Below are positions 6,584 to 14,293 of a stretch of 19,605 nucleotides of DNA, piece by piece. This DNA comes from an uncultured Clostridia bacterium (GTDB taxonomy: Bacteria > Bacillota > Clostridia > Christensenellales > Borkfalkiaceae): NCBI GenBank assembly GCA_937915565.1, contig CALDMH010000169.1:1-19605 (forward strand), in the 5' to 3' direction. The position numbers and the translations under genes were made by a program. Numbering within the stretch: position 1 is the first letter of the stretch; every line of letters begins with the position of its first letter. The notes beneath the pieces were generated by a model, which ran no database searches, had not been told where the DNA came from, and saw nothing but the letters and a program-made list of their open reading frames with translations.

Positions 6584-8206
6584 ATGAAGGTAACAGCGAA
6601 ACTCATAATGCTTATATGCAACGTTGCTTCCGCGGCGTTGTGTATTATGGCGATAATAGGCAACGTCGCCGGACCGATAATGAAAACGACCACCACGATA
6701 ACCGTAAATCAGGCGGTGCTCGATTTGATTTTCGAGAAAGACGGCGAAACGAACGGCGAATCCGCAGAGGTAACGGGCGCGGAAAGCGGAGAATCTACGA
6801 GCGAATCCGAGAGCGAATCGGATATTATCAAGGGAATTCTCACGGAAATGGCAAAGGATGAGGCTAAATTGCAGTTCTCCTTTGAACTTTCCACGGGTGT
6901 ATTTCTCAACGCGCTCACTTCTAACGACGTAACCCTTATCGATAAATTCCTCGACGATATGATTGAAAAGGGTTTGGGCGACGATTTCAAAAAACAAACC
7001 GATAAATTTATGGAAAGCGCGATGAAAAGCGCAACCAAAACCATTCTTTTCAATAAGTTTGACGATTTGAGAAAGAATAATCCCGAACTCGACGAAATGA
7101 TGGGCGATAAAAACGCCAAGGAATTCCTTGAAGACGCGGGCGTAACCGAAGAATACGTCGACACGCAGATAGGCACCGTTTACAGCGCGCTTACCACCGA
7201 TAAAACCGTAACCGAAGCGGCGAGCGACGTCACGGGCGTGGTTAAAGATTTGTTCGACAAGGTGAAAACCAGCGAATACGGAGAGAAAAACCCCGAAGCT
7301 TTCGATAATTCCGACGAAAAAATGGCGGCTCTCGAAGAGAATATAACTTCTCTTCTCGTTTATTTAACGGTTGTCGGCAGCGGCGAAAAGAATATCGACG
7401 AATTCAAACCCGAGGACGTCACGCCCGAAATGATTGAAGCGAGCAAAAACTCCACCGTCAATCTCGGCGACGCCGTTGAAGGCATCGTTATGGGTTACAT
7501 AAACAAAGCTCTCGGCGAGGCGGACGGAAACGATAACAATCCGAGTTCGCCCACGATACCCGAAGGCTTCCCCGATATTTTCGGCGGAATGAGCGTTAAA
7601 TCGGGGCTTCTCGCTACGTCTATGAATTTCGGGGCTTTCGACAGAGCCGACGCGGAAATTAAGGAAGGGACTTCCGAGAGCGGCGAGGGCGGCGAAACCG
7701 AATCCGGAATCGAAAGCGGCGCGGGAGAAACCGACAAAGAAAGTTCTTACGAGCAAATCAAGTCTACGGTTAAGGATAAAATCAAATCGGTTATTCCCGA
7801 CAATTTCAAAAAATACGGACTTATCGCTATGAAAGTCGTGGGCGGATTTATCATTTTCAACGCGCTTATCTGGGCTTATCTGCTTTTGAAGCTTATCGTA
7901 AACACGTTAAACGGCAAGATGAAAACCAAAATGAAGCTCGCATATTCGCTCGGCTGGGAAAACGGCTTTAACCTCGTTATTCTTCCCACCATTTTATATA
8001 AAACGTTCACTTCGCACAACTTCATAACCGAAAAACTGTTTGCGGGAAAGATGCATATCGTGGACGTAATCGGCAAAACGCTCAATCTTTCGTTTGCTTC
8101 GGGCGCGGTGTTTGCGTTCTGGGCAACCGTCGGCCTGATTGCCATTGCAATCGTAAGAAGTATCTTCGTCGGCATATTTTCCGACGGCAGCGAAGCTATA
8201 AAATAA
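6584..8206 (+). CDS. Unrecognised multi-pass membrane protein with large extracytoplasmic region
   Basis: I do not recognise the family. The 540-residue protein starts with a hydrophobic helix at about 6-30 (LIMLICNVASAALCIMAIIG). Some 370 mostly hydrophilic, acidic residues follow, then hydrophobic segments at about 404-430, 448-465 and 500-525. An even number of helices with a positive N-terminus would put the large region outside the cell. Two low-complexity stretches rich in Ser, Glu and Gly (about 50-82 and 362-395) look like flexible linkers, one near each end of the outer domain. A strong AAGGAGAGG sits just before the ATG. It has its own consensus promoter and a long leader and precedes the LRR gene. 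An envelope role is inferred from topology and neighbours only. Confidence 0.8.
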   Translation: MKVTAKLIMLICNVASAALCIMAIIGNVAGPIMKTTTTITVNQAVLDLIFEKDGETNGESAEVTGAESGESTSESESESDIIKGILTEMAKDEAKLQFSFELSTGVFLNALTSNDVTLIDKFLDDMIEKGLGDDFKKQTDKFMESAMKSATKTILFNKFDDLRKNNPELDEMMGDKNAKEFLEDAGVTEEYVDTQIGTVYSALTTDKTVTEAASDVTGVVKDLFDKVKTSEYGEKNPEAFDNSDEKMAALEENITSLLVYLTVVGSGEKNIDEFKPEDVTPEMIEASKNSTVNLGDAVEGIVMGYINKALGEADGNDNNPSSPTIPEGFPDIFGGMSVKSGLLATSMNFGAFDRADAEIKEGTSESGEGGETESGIESGAGETDKESSYEQIKSTVKDKIKSVIPDNFKKYGLIAMKVVGGFIIFNALIWAYLLLKLIVNTLNGKMKTKMKLAYSLGWENGFNLVILPTILYKTFTSHNFITEKLFAGKMHIVDVIGKTLNLSFASGAVFAFWATVGLIAIAIVRSIFVGIFSDGSEAIK

Positions 8207-8257
8207 TTGAAGTTATAAAGTAATCGCTTTGCAATCTTTATATAACGATAGTTTTTA

Positions 8258-8287
8258 TAGTTGCAAATAGTTACGGGTAGTTGCAGG
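8258..8287. repeat. Three 10-bp direct repeats (TAGTTRCRRR)
   Basis: The units at 8258-8267, 8268-8277 and 8278-8287 are one helical turn apart, just upstream of the palindrome and the LRR gene. They could be an operator or chance. Confidence 0.55.
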
Positions 8288-8290
8288 TTC

Positions 8291-8334
8291 GCCCGACGGG
8301 TTATAAAATTTTGAAATTTCATACCCCGTCGGGC
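8291..8334. repeat. Intergenic inverted repeat between membrane protein and LRR genes
   Basis: The arms GCCCGACGGG (8291-8300) and CCCGTCGGGC (8325-8334) form a perfect 10-bp stem around an AT-rich 24-nt loop. No T tract follows on either strand, so termination would be inefficient. A TATAAT at 8358-8363 lies just downstream without a good -35. Confidence 0.65.
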
Positions 8335-8388
8335 TATATAACTTTACGGCTATATATTATAATGATTTAAGCAAAAGGAGGAAAAAAT

Positions 8389-11300
8389 ATGGGTAAGAAA
8401 TTAGTTTTGATAATCGTTGCGATAGCGGTATGTTTAGGCGCGGCGGGAACGGTGATAGGTATCGTCGTATCAAACAAAACCCCGGGCAACAGCTCGGAAA
8501 ACAGTTCGGAAAACGGCATAGAAAACGAGGTTGCGGGAACGCCCGGGTTGAAATATGAAGTTAATGCCGACGGAAAAACTTGCACCGTAATATGGTATGA
8601 TTCCGTAGATGCCGACGTCGTAATTCCCTCAAAAAGTCCGAGCGGACACGTCGTTACGGCAATCGGTGATGGAGATATGGGATTTTTTTCAGAACTCACT
8701 ATAACGCTCCCAAACAGTTTAACAACGATTGGCGTCAAAGTTTTTGACGAATGCAAAAACTTAAAATATAACGAATACGACAACGCGTATTATCTCGGCA
8801 ACGAAAATAATAAATATCTTGCTTTAATTAAAGCGAAAAACGAGGACATTACCTCTTGCGTTGTTAACGAAAAAACAAAAATAATTGCAGGCGGCGCGTT
8901 TTCGCAATGCCGTAAACTGACGAGCGTAACGCTGCCCGACGGTTTGACTTCTATCGGGAAAAATGCGTTTGGTGATTGTGAAGCACTGGCAAATATAACT
9001 TTTCCGGACAGCATAACGATTATAGGTGACTGGGCTTTTTGGGGTTGTGGGGAACTTACGAACGTTTCAATACCGAACGACGTTGTTTCTATCGGCCGCT
9101 ATGTGTTTGGGAAAAACGTAAAATACAACGAATACGACAATGCATTTTATCTCGGCAACGAAAAAAATAAATATCTTGCTTTAATTGAACCCAAAAACGT
9201 AGATATTACTTCCTGTACCATAAACGAAAAAACAAAAATAATCGCAGGCGGTGCGTTTTCGTCTTACAAAATTACTTCCGTTACGATTCCTGATAACGTG
9301 ACGAGTTTAGGTCGTGATGCGTTTTACGGCTGTGATAACCTTACGAGCGTAACAATACGAAACAGCAAAGCTGTTATAGGAGAATCCGCATTTTCGGATT
9401 GTAAAAATCTCGTAAACGTAACGCTTGGAAACGGCTTAATCGCAATAGGTAAAAAAGCATTTTCCGGGTGTAACAAACTTGTGAGCGTTGCAATACCAAA
9501 CAGCGTAACTTCTATCGGGGACGAAGCGTTTTTTTATTGCAGTAAGCTCACCGACGTTACGATACCGAACAGTCTTACGAATATGGGCAAGAGCGTGTTT
9601 TCGCTTTGCAATAATTTAAAATATAACGAATACGATAATGCTTTTTATCTCGGAAACGAAGAAAACGAATACTTCGTTTTGGTTAAAGCAAAGAGCACAG
9701 ATATTACTTCTTGTACCATTAACGAAAAAACAAAAATAATTTTAGAAAAAGCGTTTGATTTTTGTGAAGGGCTGACGAGTATTACGATACCGGACGGCGT
9801 AACGAGTATCGGAGAGGAAATATTTCATTGTTGCTATGGATTGACGAACGTAACGATGTCGGACAATTTAATGGCTATGGCTTTGAATAAAGCCGCATTT
9901 AGCGGTTGTGGACTTACGAGTATCACCATTCCGGACACTGTAACTTCTATCGGTGAATATGCGTTTAGCTATTGTAGAGGGCTGACGAGTATTACGATAC
10001 CGGACAGCGTAACGAGTATAGGCGACAGTGCATTTTGGCGGTGTGAAAGCTTAACGAGCATTACGATACCCGACGGTGTGACCACAATCGGTAAGAGTGC
10101 GTTTAGTGAGTGCAAAGGCCTTACGAGTATTACTATACCCGATAGCGTAACTTCTATCGGTAAGAGTGCGTTTAGCGGTTGCGCAGGCCTTACGAGTATT
10201 ACTATACCCGATAGCGTAACTTCTATCGGTGAGAGAGCGTTTGGTGATTGTGAAAGTCTTACAAGTATTAAGATACCGGACAGCGTGACGTTTTTCGGCG
10301 AGAGTTTGTTTAGCCGGTGTAAAAGCCTTACAAACATATCGATGTCCGAAAAAATGATGATTATGGCAGTACAAAACGGCGCGTTTGGAGGCTATGACGG
10401 ATTTACGAGTTTCACGATACCATACGGCACGACTTCTATCGGTAAGGATGCATTCTTTTCTTGCGGGAAATTAACGAATATTACCATTCCGGATACTGTA
10501 ACTTCTATCAGCGAGTGGGCATTTTTCGGTTGCACCGGTCTTACAAGCATCACGATACCGAACAGCGTAACTTCTATCGGTGACAGTGCGTTTAGGGGTT
10601 GTACCGGCCTTACAAGCGTCATTATACCCCAAAGCGTGACTTTTATCGGGGACGGCGTATTTTCTGAATGTACCGGTCTTACAAGCATAACAATAGCAAA
10701 GAGCGATATTTTCAGATATTTAAGAGATTACGAAAGTGTTACCGCTGTTATTATAGAAAGCGGTGAAACGTCTATCGCTGACGGTGCGTTTTGGGGTTGT
10801 GCGAACATTACAAACGTTACCATACCAAACACCGTGACTTCTATCGAGGGGAGTGCGTTTTGGGGTTGCACGGGCCTTACGAATATTACGATACCGGACA
10901 GCGTGACTTATATTGGTGACAGTGCGTTTAGAGGTTGCACGGGCTTAACGAACATTACGATACCGGATAGCGTAAATTACGTCGATGACGGGGCGTTTGA
11001 TGGCTGTGATAATATAAAATTAAACAAATACGATAACGCATATTATTTCGGAAACGAAAATAATAAGTATCTTGTTTTAGTTAAAGTTACGGACAAAAAA
11101 ATTACTTCCTGTACCATTAACGAAAAAACGAAAATAATTGCAGAAGAAGCGTTCCGTGAGTGCGGTAATATTACAAGTTTAACCATTCCGGATAGCGTAA
11201 CGTCTATCAGTAACAGAGCGTTTTATAGTTGCAAAAGGCTTAGAAGCATCGTTATGCCCGACAGTGTTACTTTTATCGGCAATGCCGCGTTTTACGATTG

Positions 11301-12075
11301 CGCCGGCCTTACGAGCATTACGATACCGAACGGCGTAACTTCTATCGGCATTAGTGCGTTTTATGGTTGCTCCAAGCTTACGAGTATTACTTTGCCAAAC
11401 AGCGTGACTTCTATCGGCAGCGCTGCGTTTTACGATTGTACCGGTCTTACGAGTATTACGTTATCGAATAGCGTGACCTTTATCGGCGACGAAGCGTTTA
11501 AGCTGTGTACCGGTCTTACGAGTATTACGATACCTGACAGCGTAACTTCTATTGGCGAAAGGGCGTTTGCCGGCTGTGATAATTTAGAATATAACGAATA
11601 CGACAACGCTTATTATCTCGGAAACGAAAACAATAAATATCTTGTTTTAGTTGGAGGGGCAGATAGAAATATTACTTCCTGTGCCATTAACGAAAACACA
11701 AAAATAATCGCAGGAGGAGCGTTTTATAGTTATAAAAAACTTACAAACGTTACCATACCGAACGGTGTGATTTCTATCGGTAATATTGCGTTTGAATATT
11801 GCACGGGTCTTACGAGTATTACGATACCAAACGGCGTAACTTCTATTGGTTATGAAGCGTTTAGAGATTGCACCGAACTTTCAAGCATTACCATACCCCA
11901 AAGCGTAACTTCTATTGGAGGCAGTGCGTTTTATCGTTGCAATAAACTTGAAGATATTAACTTTAACGGCACGAAAGAACAATGGAATGCAATCCAAAAA
12001 AATGACGAACGGGGTTATTGGCCCGACGATTACGTCGTTCATTGCACCGACGGAGATATAAAAAGTAACGGTTAG
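8389..12075 (+). CDS. BspA-like leucine-rich repeat (LRR_5) surface protein
   Basis: This 1228-residue protein is an extended solenoid of the BspA/LRR_5 type, a family of surface proteins that in some bacteria bind host matrix or other microbes. An N-terminal hydrophobic helix (about 4-27) serves as signal or anchor. No lipobox and no C-terminal LPXTG motif are present. By eye there are 36 repeats of about 23 residues with the pattern GLTSITIPDSVTSIGdsAFxgC. Five modules of about 48 residues (core KYNEYDNAYYLGNENNKYL, then ITSCTINEKTKII) interrupt them after repeats 1, 4, 9, 27 and 33. The end (NGTKEQWNAI, VVHCTDGD) matches the usual C-terminal cap, so the protein is complete. AAAGGAGG precedes the ATG. 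The DNA looks AT-richer than the core genes and contains near-identical 69-bp units. The ligand cannot be told from sequence. Confidence 0.93.
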   Translation: MGKKLVLIIVAIAVCLGAAGTVIGIVVSNKTPGNSSENSSENGIENEVAGTPGLKYEVNADGKTCTVIWYDSVDADVVIPSKSPSGHVVTAIGDGDMGFFSELTITLPNSLTTIGVKVFDECKNLKYNEYDNAYYLGNENNKYLALIKAKNEDITSCVVNEKTKIIAGGAFSQCRKLTSVTLPDGLTSIGKNAFGDCEALANITFPDSITIIGDWAFWGCGELTNVSIPNDVVSIGRYVFGKNVKYNEYDNAFYLGNEKNKYLALIEPKNVDITSCTINEKTKIIAGGAFSSYKITSVTIPDNVTSLGRDAFYGCDNLTSVTIRNSKAVIGESAFSDCKNLVNVTLGNGLIAIGKKAFSGCNKLVSVAIPNSVTSIGDEAFFYCSKLTDVTIPNSLTNMGKSVFSLCNNLKYNEYDNAFYLGNEENEYFVLVKAKSTDITSCTINEKTKIILEKAFDFCEGLTSITIPDGVTSIGEEIFHCCYGLTNVTMSDNLMAMALNKAAFSGCGLTSITIPDTVTSIGEYAFSYCRGLTSITIPDSVTSIGDSAFWRCESLTSITIPDGVTTIGKSAFSECKGLTSITIPDSVTSIGKSAFSGCAGLTSITIPDSVTSIGERAFGDCESLTSIKIPDSVTFFGESLFSRCKSLTNISMSEKMMIMAVQNGAFGGYDGFTSFTIPYGTTSIGKDAFFSCGKLTNITIPDTVTSISEWAFFGCTGLTSITIPNSVTSIGDSAFRGCTGLTSVIIPQSVTFIGDGVFSECTGLTSITIAKSDIFRYLRDYESVTAVIIESGETSIADGAFWGCANITNVTIPNTVTSIEGSAFWGCTGLTNITIPDSVTYIGDSAFRGCTGLTNITIPDSVNYVDDGAFDGCDNIKLNKYDNAYYFGNENNKYLVLVKVTDKKITSCTINEKTKIIAEEAFRECGNITSLTIPDSVTSISNRAFYSCKRLRSIVMPDSVTFIGNAAFYDCAGLTSITIPNGVTSIGISAFYGCSKLTSITLPNSVTSIGSAAFYDCTGLTSITLSNSVTFIGDEAFKLCTGLTSITIPDSVTSIGERAFAGCDNLEYNEYDNAYYLGNENNKYLVLVGGADRNITSCAINENTKIIAGGAFYSYKKLTNVTIPNGVISIGNIAFEYCTGLTSITIPNGVTSIGYEAFRDCTELSSITIPQSVTSIGGSAFYRCNKLEDINFNGTKEQWNAIQKNDERGYWPDDYVVHCTDGDIKSNG
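10116..10230 (+). repeat. Near-identical 69-bp tandem units inside the LRR gene
   Basis: A 46-nt stretch beginning AGGCCTTACGAG is identical at 10116-10161 and 10185-10230, exactly 69 bp (23 codons) apart. The silent positions agree too, which points to recent duplication or gene conversion rather than protein-level selection alone. Confidence 0.85.
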
Positions 12076-12095
12076 AACCCACCTTGATTAACGTT

Positions 12096-12125
12096 AAAAG
12101 CCCTCTTTGAAAAAGGGGGCTTTTT
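12096..12125 (+). terminator. Rho-independent terminator after the LRR gene
   Basis: The AAAAGCCCTCTTT arm pairs with AAGGGGGCTTTT around a short loop (one G-U pair) and is followed by a T run at 12121-12125. Confidence 0.88.
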
Positions 12126-12183
12126 CTTTGGTAAATAAAGGTTTTTCTCGCCGAAAAATCACTGAAATCTCAAAATTCTGCTA

Positions 12184-12212
12184 TTGACACGTATTATATA
12201 TTGTGTTATAAT
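12184..12212 (+). promoter_or_regulatory. Consensus sigma-A promoter with extended -10, first lipoprotein gene
   Basis: TTGACA (12184-12189), a 17-bp spacer and TATAAT (12207-12212) are all perfect, and TG at 12204-12205 makes an extended -10. The 95-nt leader can form small stems: GGTAAT/ATTACC at 12220-12235, GCTTTAAA/TTTAAAGC at 12255-12279 and CTTTC/GAAAG just before the ribosome-binding site. Confidence 0.88.
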
Positions 12213-12314
12213 TCGCTTGGGTAATCCGTATTACCGTAAGAACGGAAAAAAATCGCTTTAAACCCGAAAGTTTTAAAGCTTAATTCTTTCAATACGAAAG
12301 AAAGGAGGTTTATT

Positions 12315-14066
12315 ATGAAAAAATTAACGGCGATAATCGTCGCGCTCGTTATGGCGTTATCGCTTTTCGCTCTGGCTTCCTGCGGGAACGAAACGAGCGA
12401 ATGTAAGCATTTGAACACAAAGGAAACCGTTACGAGCGCAACCTGCACTTCGGACGGCACGGTAATCGTTAAGTGTAACGACTGCAAAAAGGTAATCAAA
12501 AAGGAAACTACGCCCAAACTCGGGCATAACTACGTTGCCGGATTTTGCACGCGTAAGGGTTGCGCAGACCCCATAGAAAAAGAAAACGATAAATTTTACG
12601 TCAATCTTCTCTGCTCGCTTATCGATTCCGAAAAATATTCTTTCGCAAACCAAGGCGACGTGAAGATTAAAAACGGCGAAAACGTGAGCGTTTACGATTC
12701 CGTGAAATTCTTGCGCGGAAAATCTTCGGGCGAAAACCCCGACGAACTGTTTTCGTTCACCGCTTCGGGCGCGAATAACGTGGAACTTCGGGTTGTTTCC
12801 GATTCCGAAAACCTGAAACTTACGGGAACCGTCGACGGCGAAGAAAAACTTTACGTTAGAGCGAACGGCGAAGCCGTGAAGAAACTTTACGATAGATATA
12901 AGGACGAAATTATCAAAAATATCGGCGGTTCGGGTGGCTCGGAAGGTTCGGGAATCCTCGGCGGTTCGGGCATAAGCGGAGAGAGCGTTATATCTTCACT
13001 CGAAACGCTGTTCGACGAGATAAAAACCAAAGACGGCACGGACGCGACCGTTAAAAGGCTCAACACCGGAATACATAGCGTAATCACCTCGGTGGCGAAA
13101 ATAGACAAAACCGAAAGCGGATTCGATATTACTCCCGACGCCGAAATGGTTAAAGAATTCAACCACGTCGTGGCAACCCAGCCGTTCGAGGCGTTTGTCG
13201 ATAATATTTTGGGCAAGGATACCTTTGAAGCGATTAAAAACGTTATCCAGATGGCGATATACCGCAACGACAGCCTCACCGAAGCCGAAAAAACGGCGAA
13301 ATACGACGAACTCATTGCCGATTGCGGTAAGCTTTCGCTTTATAAACTTATCGAAAAATACGACGATTCCGAAGACGAGGTTACGATTGAAGAGGATATT
13401 AACTCCTTCGTCGATTCCTTAAAAGGCGTTAAAATAACGCTCAGAACGGACGAAAAGGGCAACGCGCTTTCCGCCGATTTCGTTGCGGAAGACTTCGAGC
13501 TTATCGGTGAAATCACAATCCCCGGGATAACCGTTGGCGGCGTGACGAGCGAACCAATCGTTATAAACGGTTTATATCTCACCGGAAACTTCACTCTCTC
13601 CTTCCTTAACGAGAGAATCGAAGCCGAAGAATACGCGCCGTTTGAAAAGGTCGTCGCCGCCACCGATACCAAACTTGCGGCGGGCAATCACGAGGGTTAC
13701 GTTAAGAATAACGGAAATTGCACGAAGGTCGTTTTCGCAACGGACGCAAAGGGAAATATCGTTTCCGCAACGTCTTACTTCACTCTTAACCAAAACGCGG
13801 AAACGGGAACGGCGGAATATTACAAGGTCGTTTGCGAATCTCCTCTTGCGGTTGTGAGAGAGGTTGACGACGACGGAAAAATAACTTACACCGTCAATAA
13901 TTTCTTCTCGCAAAAGGATTTCACCGTAAGCCTTAACGCGAAGATTTACAGCGTAGATAAAAACGGAAACAACGCCGTAGAAATTACCGACCGGACGATA
14001 ATAGACGGTATCGTTTCGAGCGTTGACGAGGTGGAATTCACTCTCGAAGCTCCTGCCGGTAAGTAA
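12315..14066 (+). CDS. Predicted lipoprotein with N-terminal Cys/His-rich motif
   Basis: The signal peptide ends in the lipobox LASC at residues 20-23, so the mature protein should be lipid-anchored on the outer face of the membrane. Residues 30-83 carry C-x-H, then Cys44, a CxxC pair (54, 57), GH at 70-71 and two more cysteines (78, 83). This resembles metal-binding or disulfide modules common in Clostridia surface proteins; the metal is not proven. The rest (about 90-583) is acidic and unrecognised, with a Gly/Ser-rich linker near 195-217 (GGSGGSEGSG). The C-terminal third looks beta-rich. GAAAGGAGG precedes the ATG. The gene has its own strong promoter and terminator. It shares lipoprotein type, Cys/His-rich start and position with the next gene, though the bodies are not clearly homologous. 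Confidence 0.85.
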   Translation: MKKLTAIIVALVMALSLFALASCGNETSECKHLNTKETVTSATCTSDGTVIVKCNDCKKVIKKETTPKLGHNYVAGFCTRKGCADPIEKENDKFYVNLLCSLIDSEKYSFANQGDVKIKNGENVSVYDSVKFLRGKSSGENPDELFSFTASGANNVELRVVSDSENLKLTGTVDGEEKLYVRANGEAVKKLYDRYKDEIIKNIGGSGGSEGSGILGGSGISGESVISSLETLFDEIKTKDGTDATVKRLNTGIHSVITSVAKIDKTESGFDITPDAEMVKEFNHVVATQPFEAFVDNILGKDTFEAIKNVIQMAIYRNDSLTEAEKTAKYDELIADCGKLSLYKLIEKYDDSEDEVTIEEDINSFVDSLKGVKITLRTDEKGNALSADFVAEDFELIGEITIPGITVGGVTSEPIVINGLYLTGNFTLSFLNERIEAEEYAPFEKVVAATDTKLAAGNHEGYVKNNGNCTKVVFATDAKGNIVSATSYFTLNQNAETGTAEYYKVVCESPLAVVREVDDDGKITYTVNNFFSQKDFTVSLNAKIYSVDKNGNNAVEITDRTIIDGIVSSVDEVEFTLEAPAGK

Positions 14067-14113
14067 TCGTTGGAAAATCACAGCCGAAATTAACGGCAAA
14101 AACAATTTTTTTA

Positions 14114-14158
14114 GGGGGGGGGGCTGTTCCGCTTGCGGAACGGCCCCGCCCCCCTTTT
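14114..14158 (+). terminator. Strong terminator containing a G10 tract
   Basis: Ten G residues (14114-14123) pair with CCCC and CCCCCC (14144-14147 and 14149-14154, one bulged G). The inner stem is GTTCCGC/GCGGAAC, and TTTT follows at 14155-14158. It lies 47 nt after the first lipoprotein gene. Confidence 0.85.
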
Positions 14159-14177
14159 GCGCTTATTTTCACTTTTT

Positions 14178-14250
14178 CCGTTGGCGAAATTGTTTTGCCG
14201 TTGACAAAATCACTTTTACCGTTGACAAAACCCTCGCAAAGGTTTATACT
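14178..14250 (+). promoter_or_regulatory. Promoter with triplicated 20-bp -35 region, second lipoprotein gene
   Basis: TTGACA (14222-14227), a 17-bp spacer and TATACT (14245-14250) form a good sigma-A promoter. Its -35 region is the third of three direct repeats starting with CCGTTG at 14178, 14198 and 14219. The second copy also contains TTGACAAAA (14201), the first a diverged TTGGCGAAA. The 20-21 bp period equals two helical turns. Confidence 0.75.
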
Positions 14251-14293
14251 TTCATCGATAAACCCAAAAGCGGGTTAAAAAGGAGAAGGAACT

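Noticed and set aside
8389..8478. Lipoprotein signal or sortase signal on the LRR protein
   Set aside because: The only early cysteine follows Ile-Ala-Val, a poor lipobox, and the C-terminus has no LPXTG, hydrophobic segment or basic tail.
9969..10688. Long minus-strand open frames in the LRR region
   Set aside because: They mirror the repeat unit of the plus-strand gene, have no ribosome-binding sites and encode only antisense repeat sequence.
8755..12000. Regularly spaced repeats resembling a CRISPR array
   Set aside because: The 69-bp period equals 23 codons of an open LRR frame. Repeats are imperfect, contiguous and translated, and no cas genes are present.
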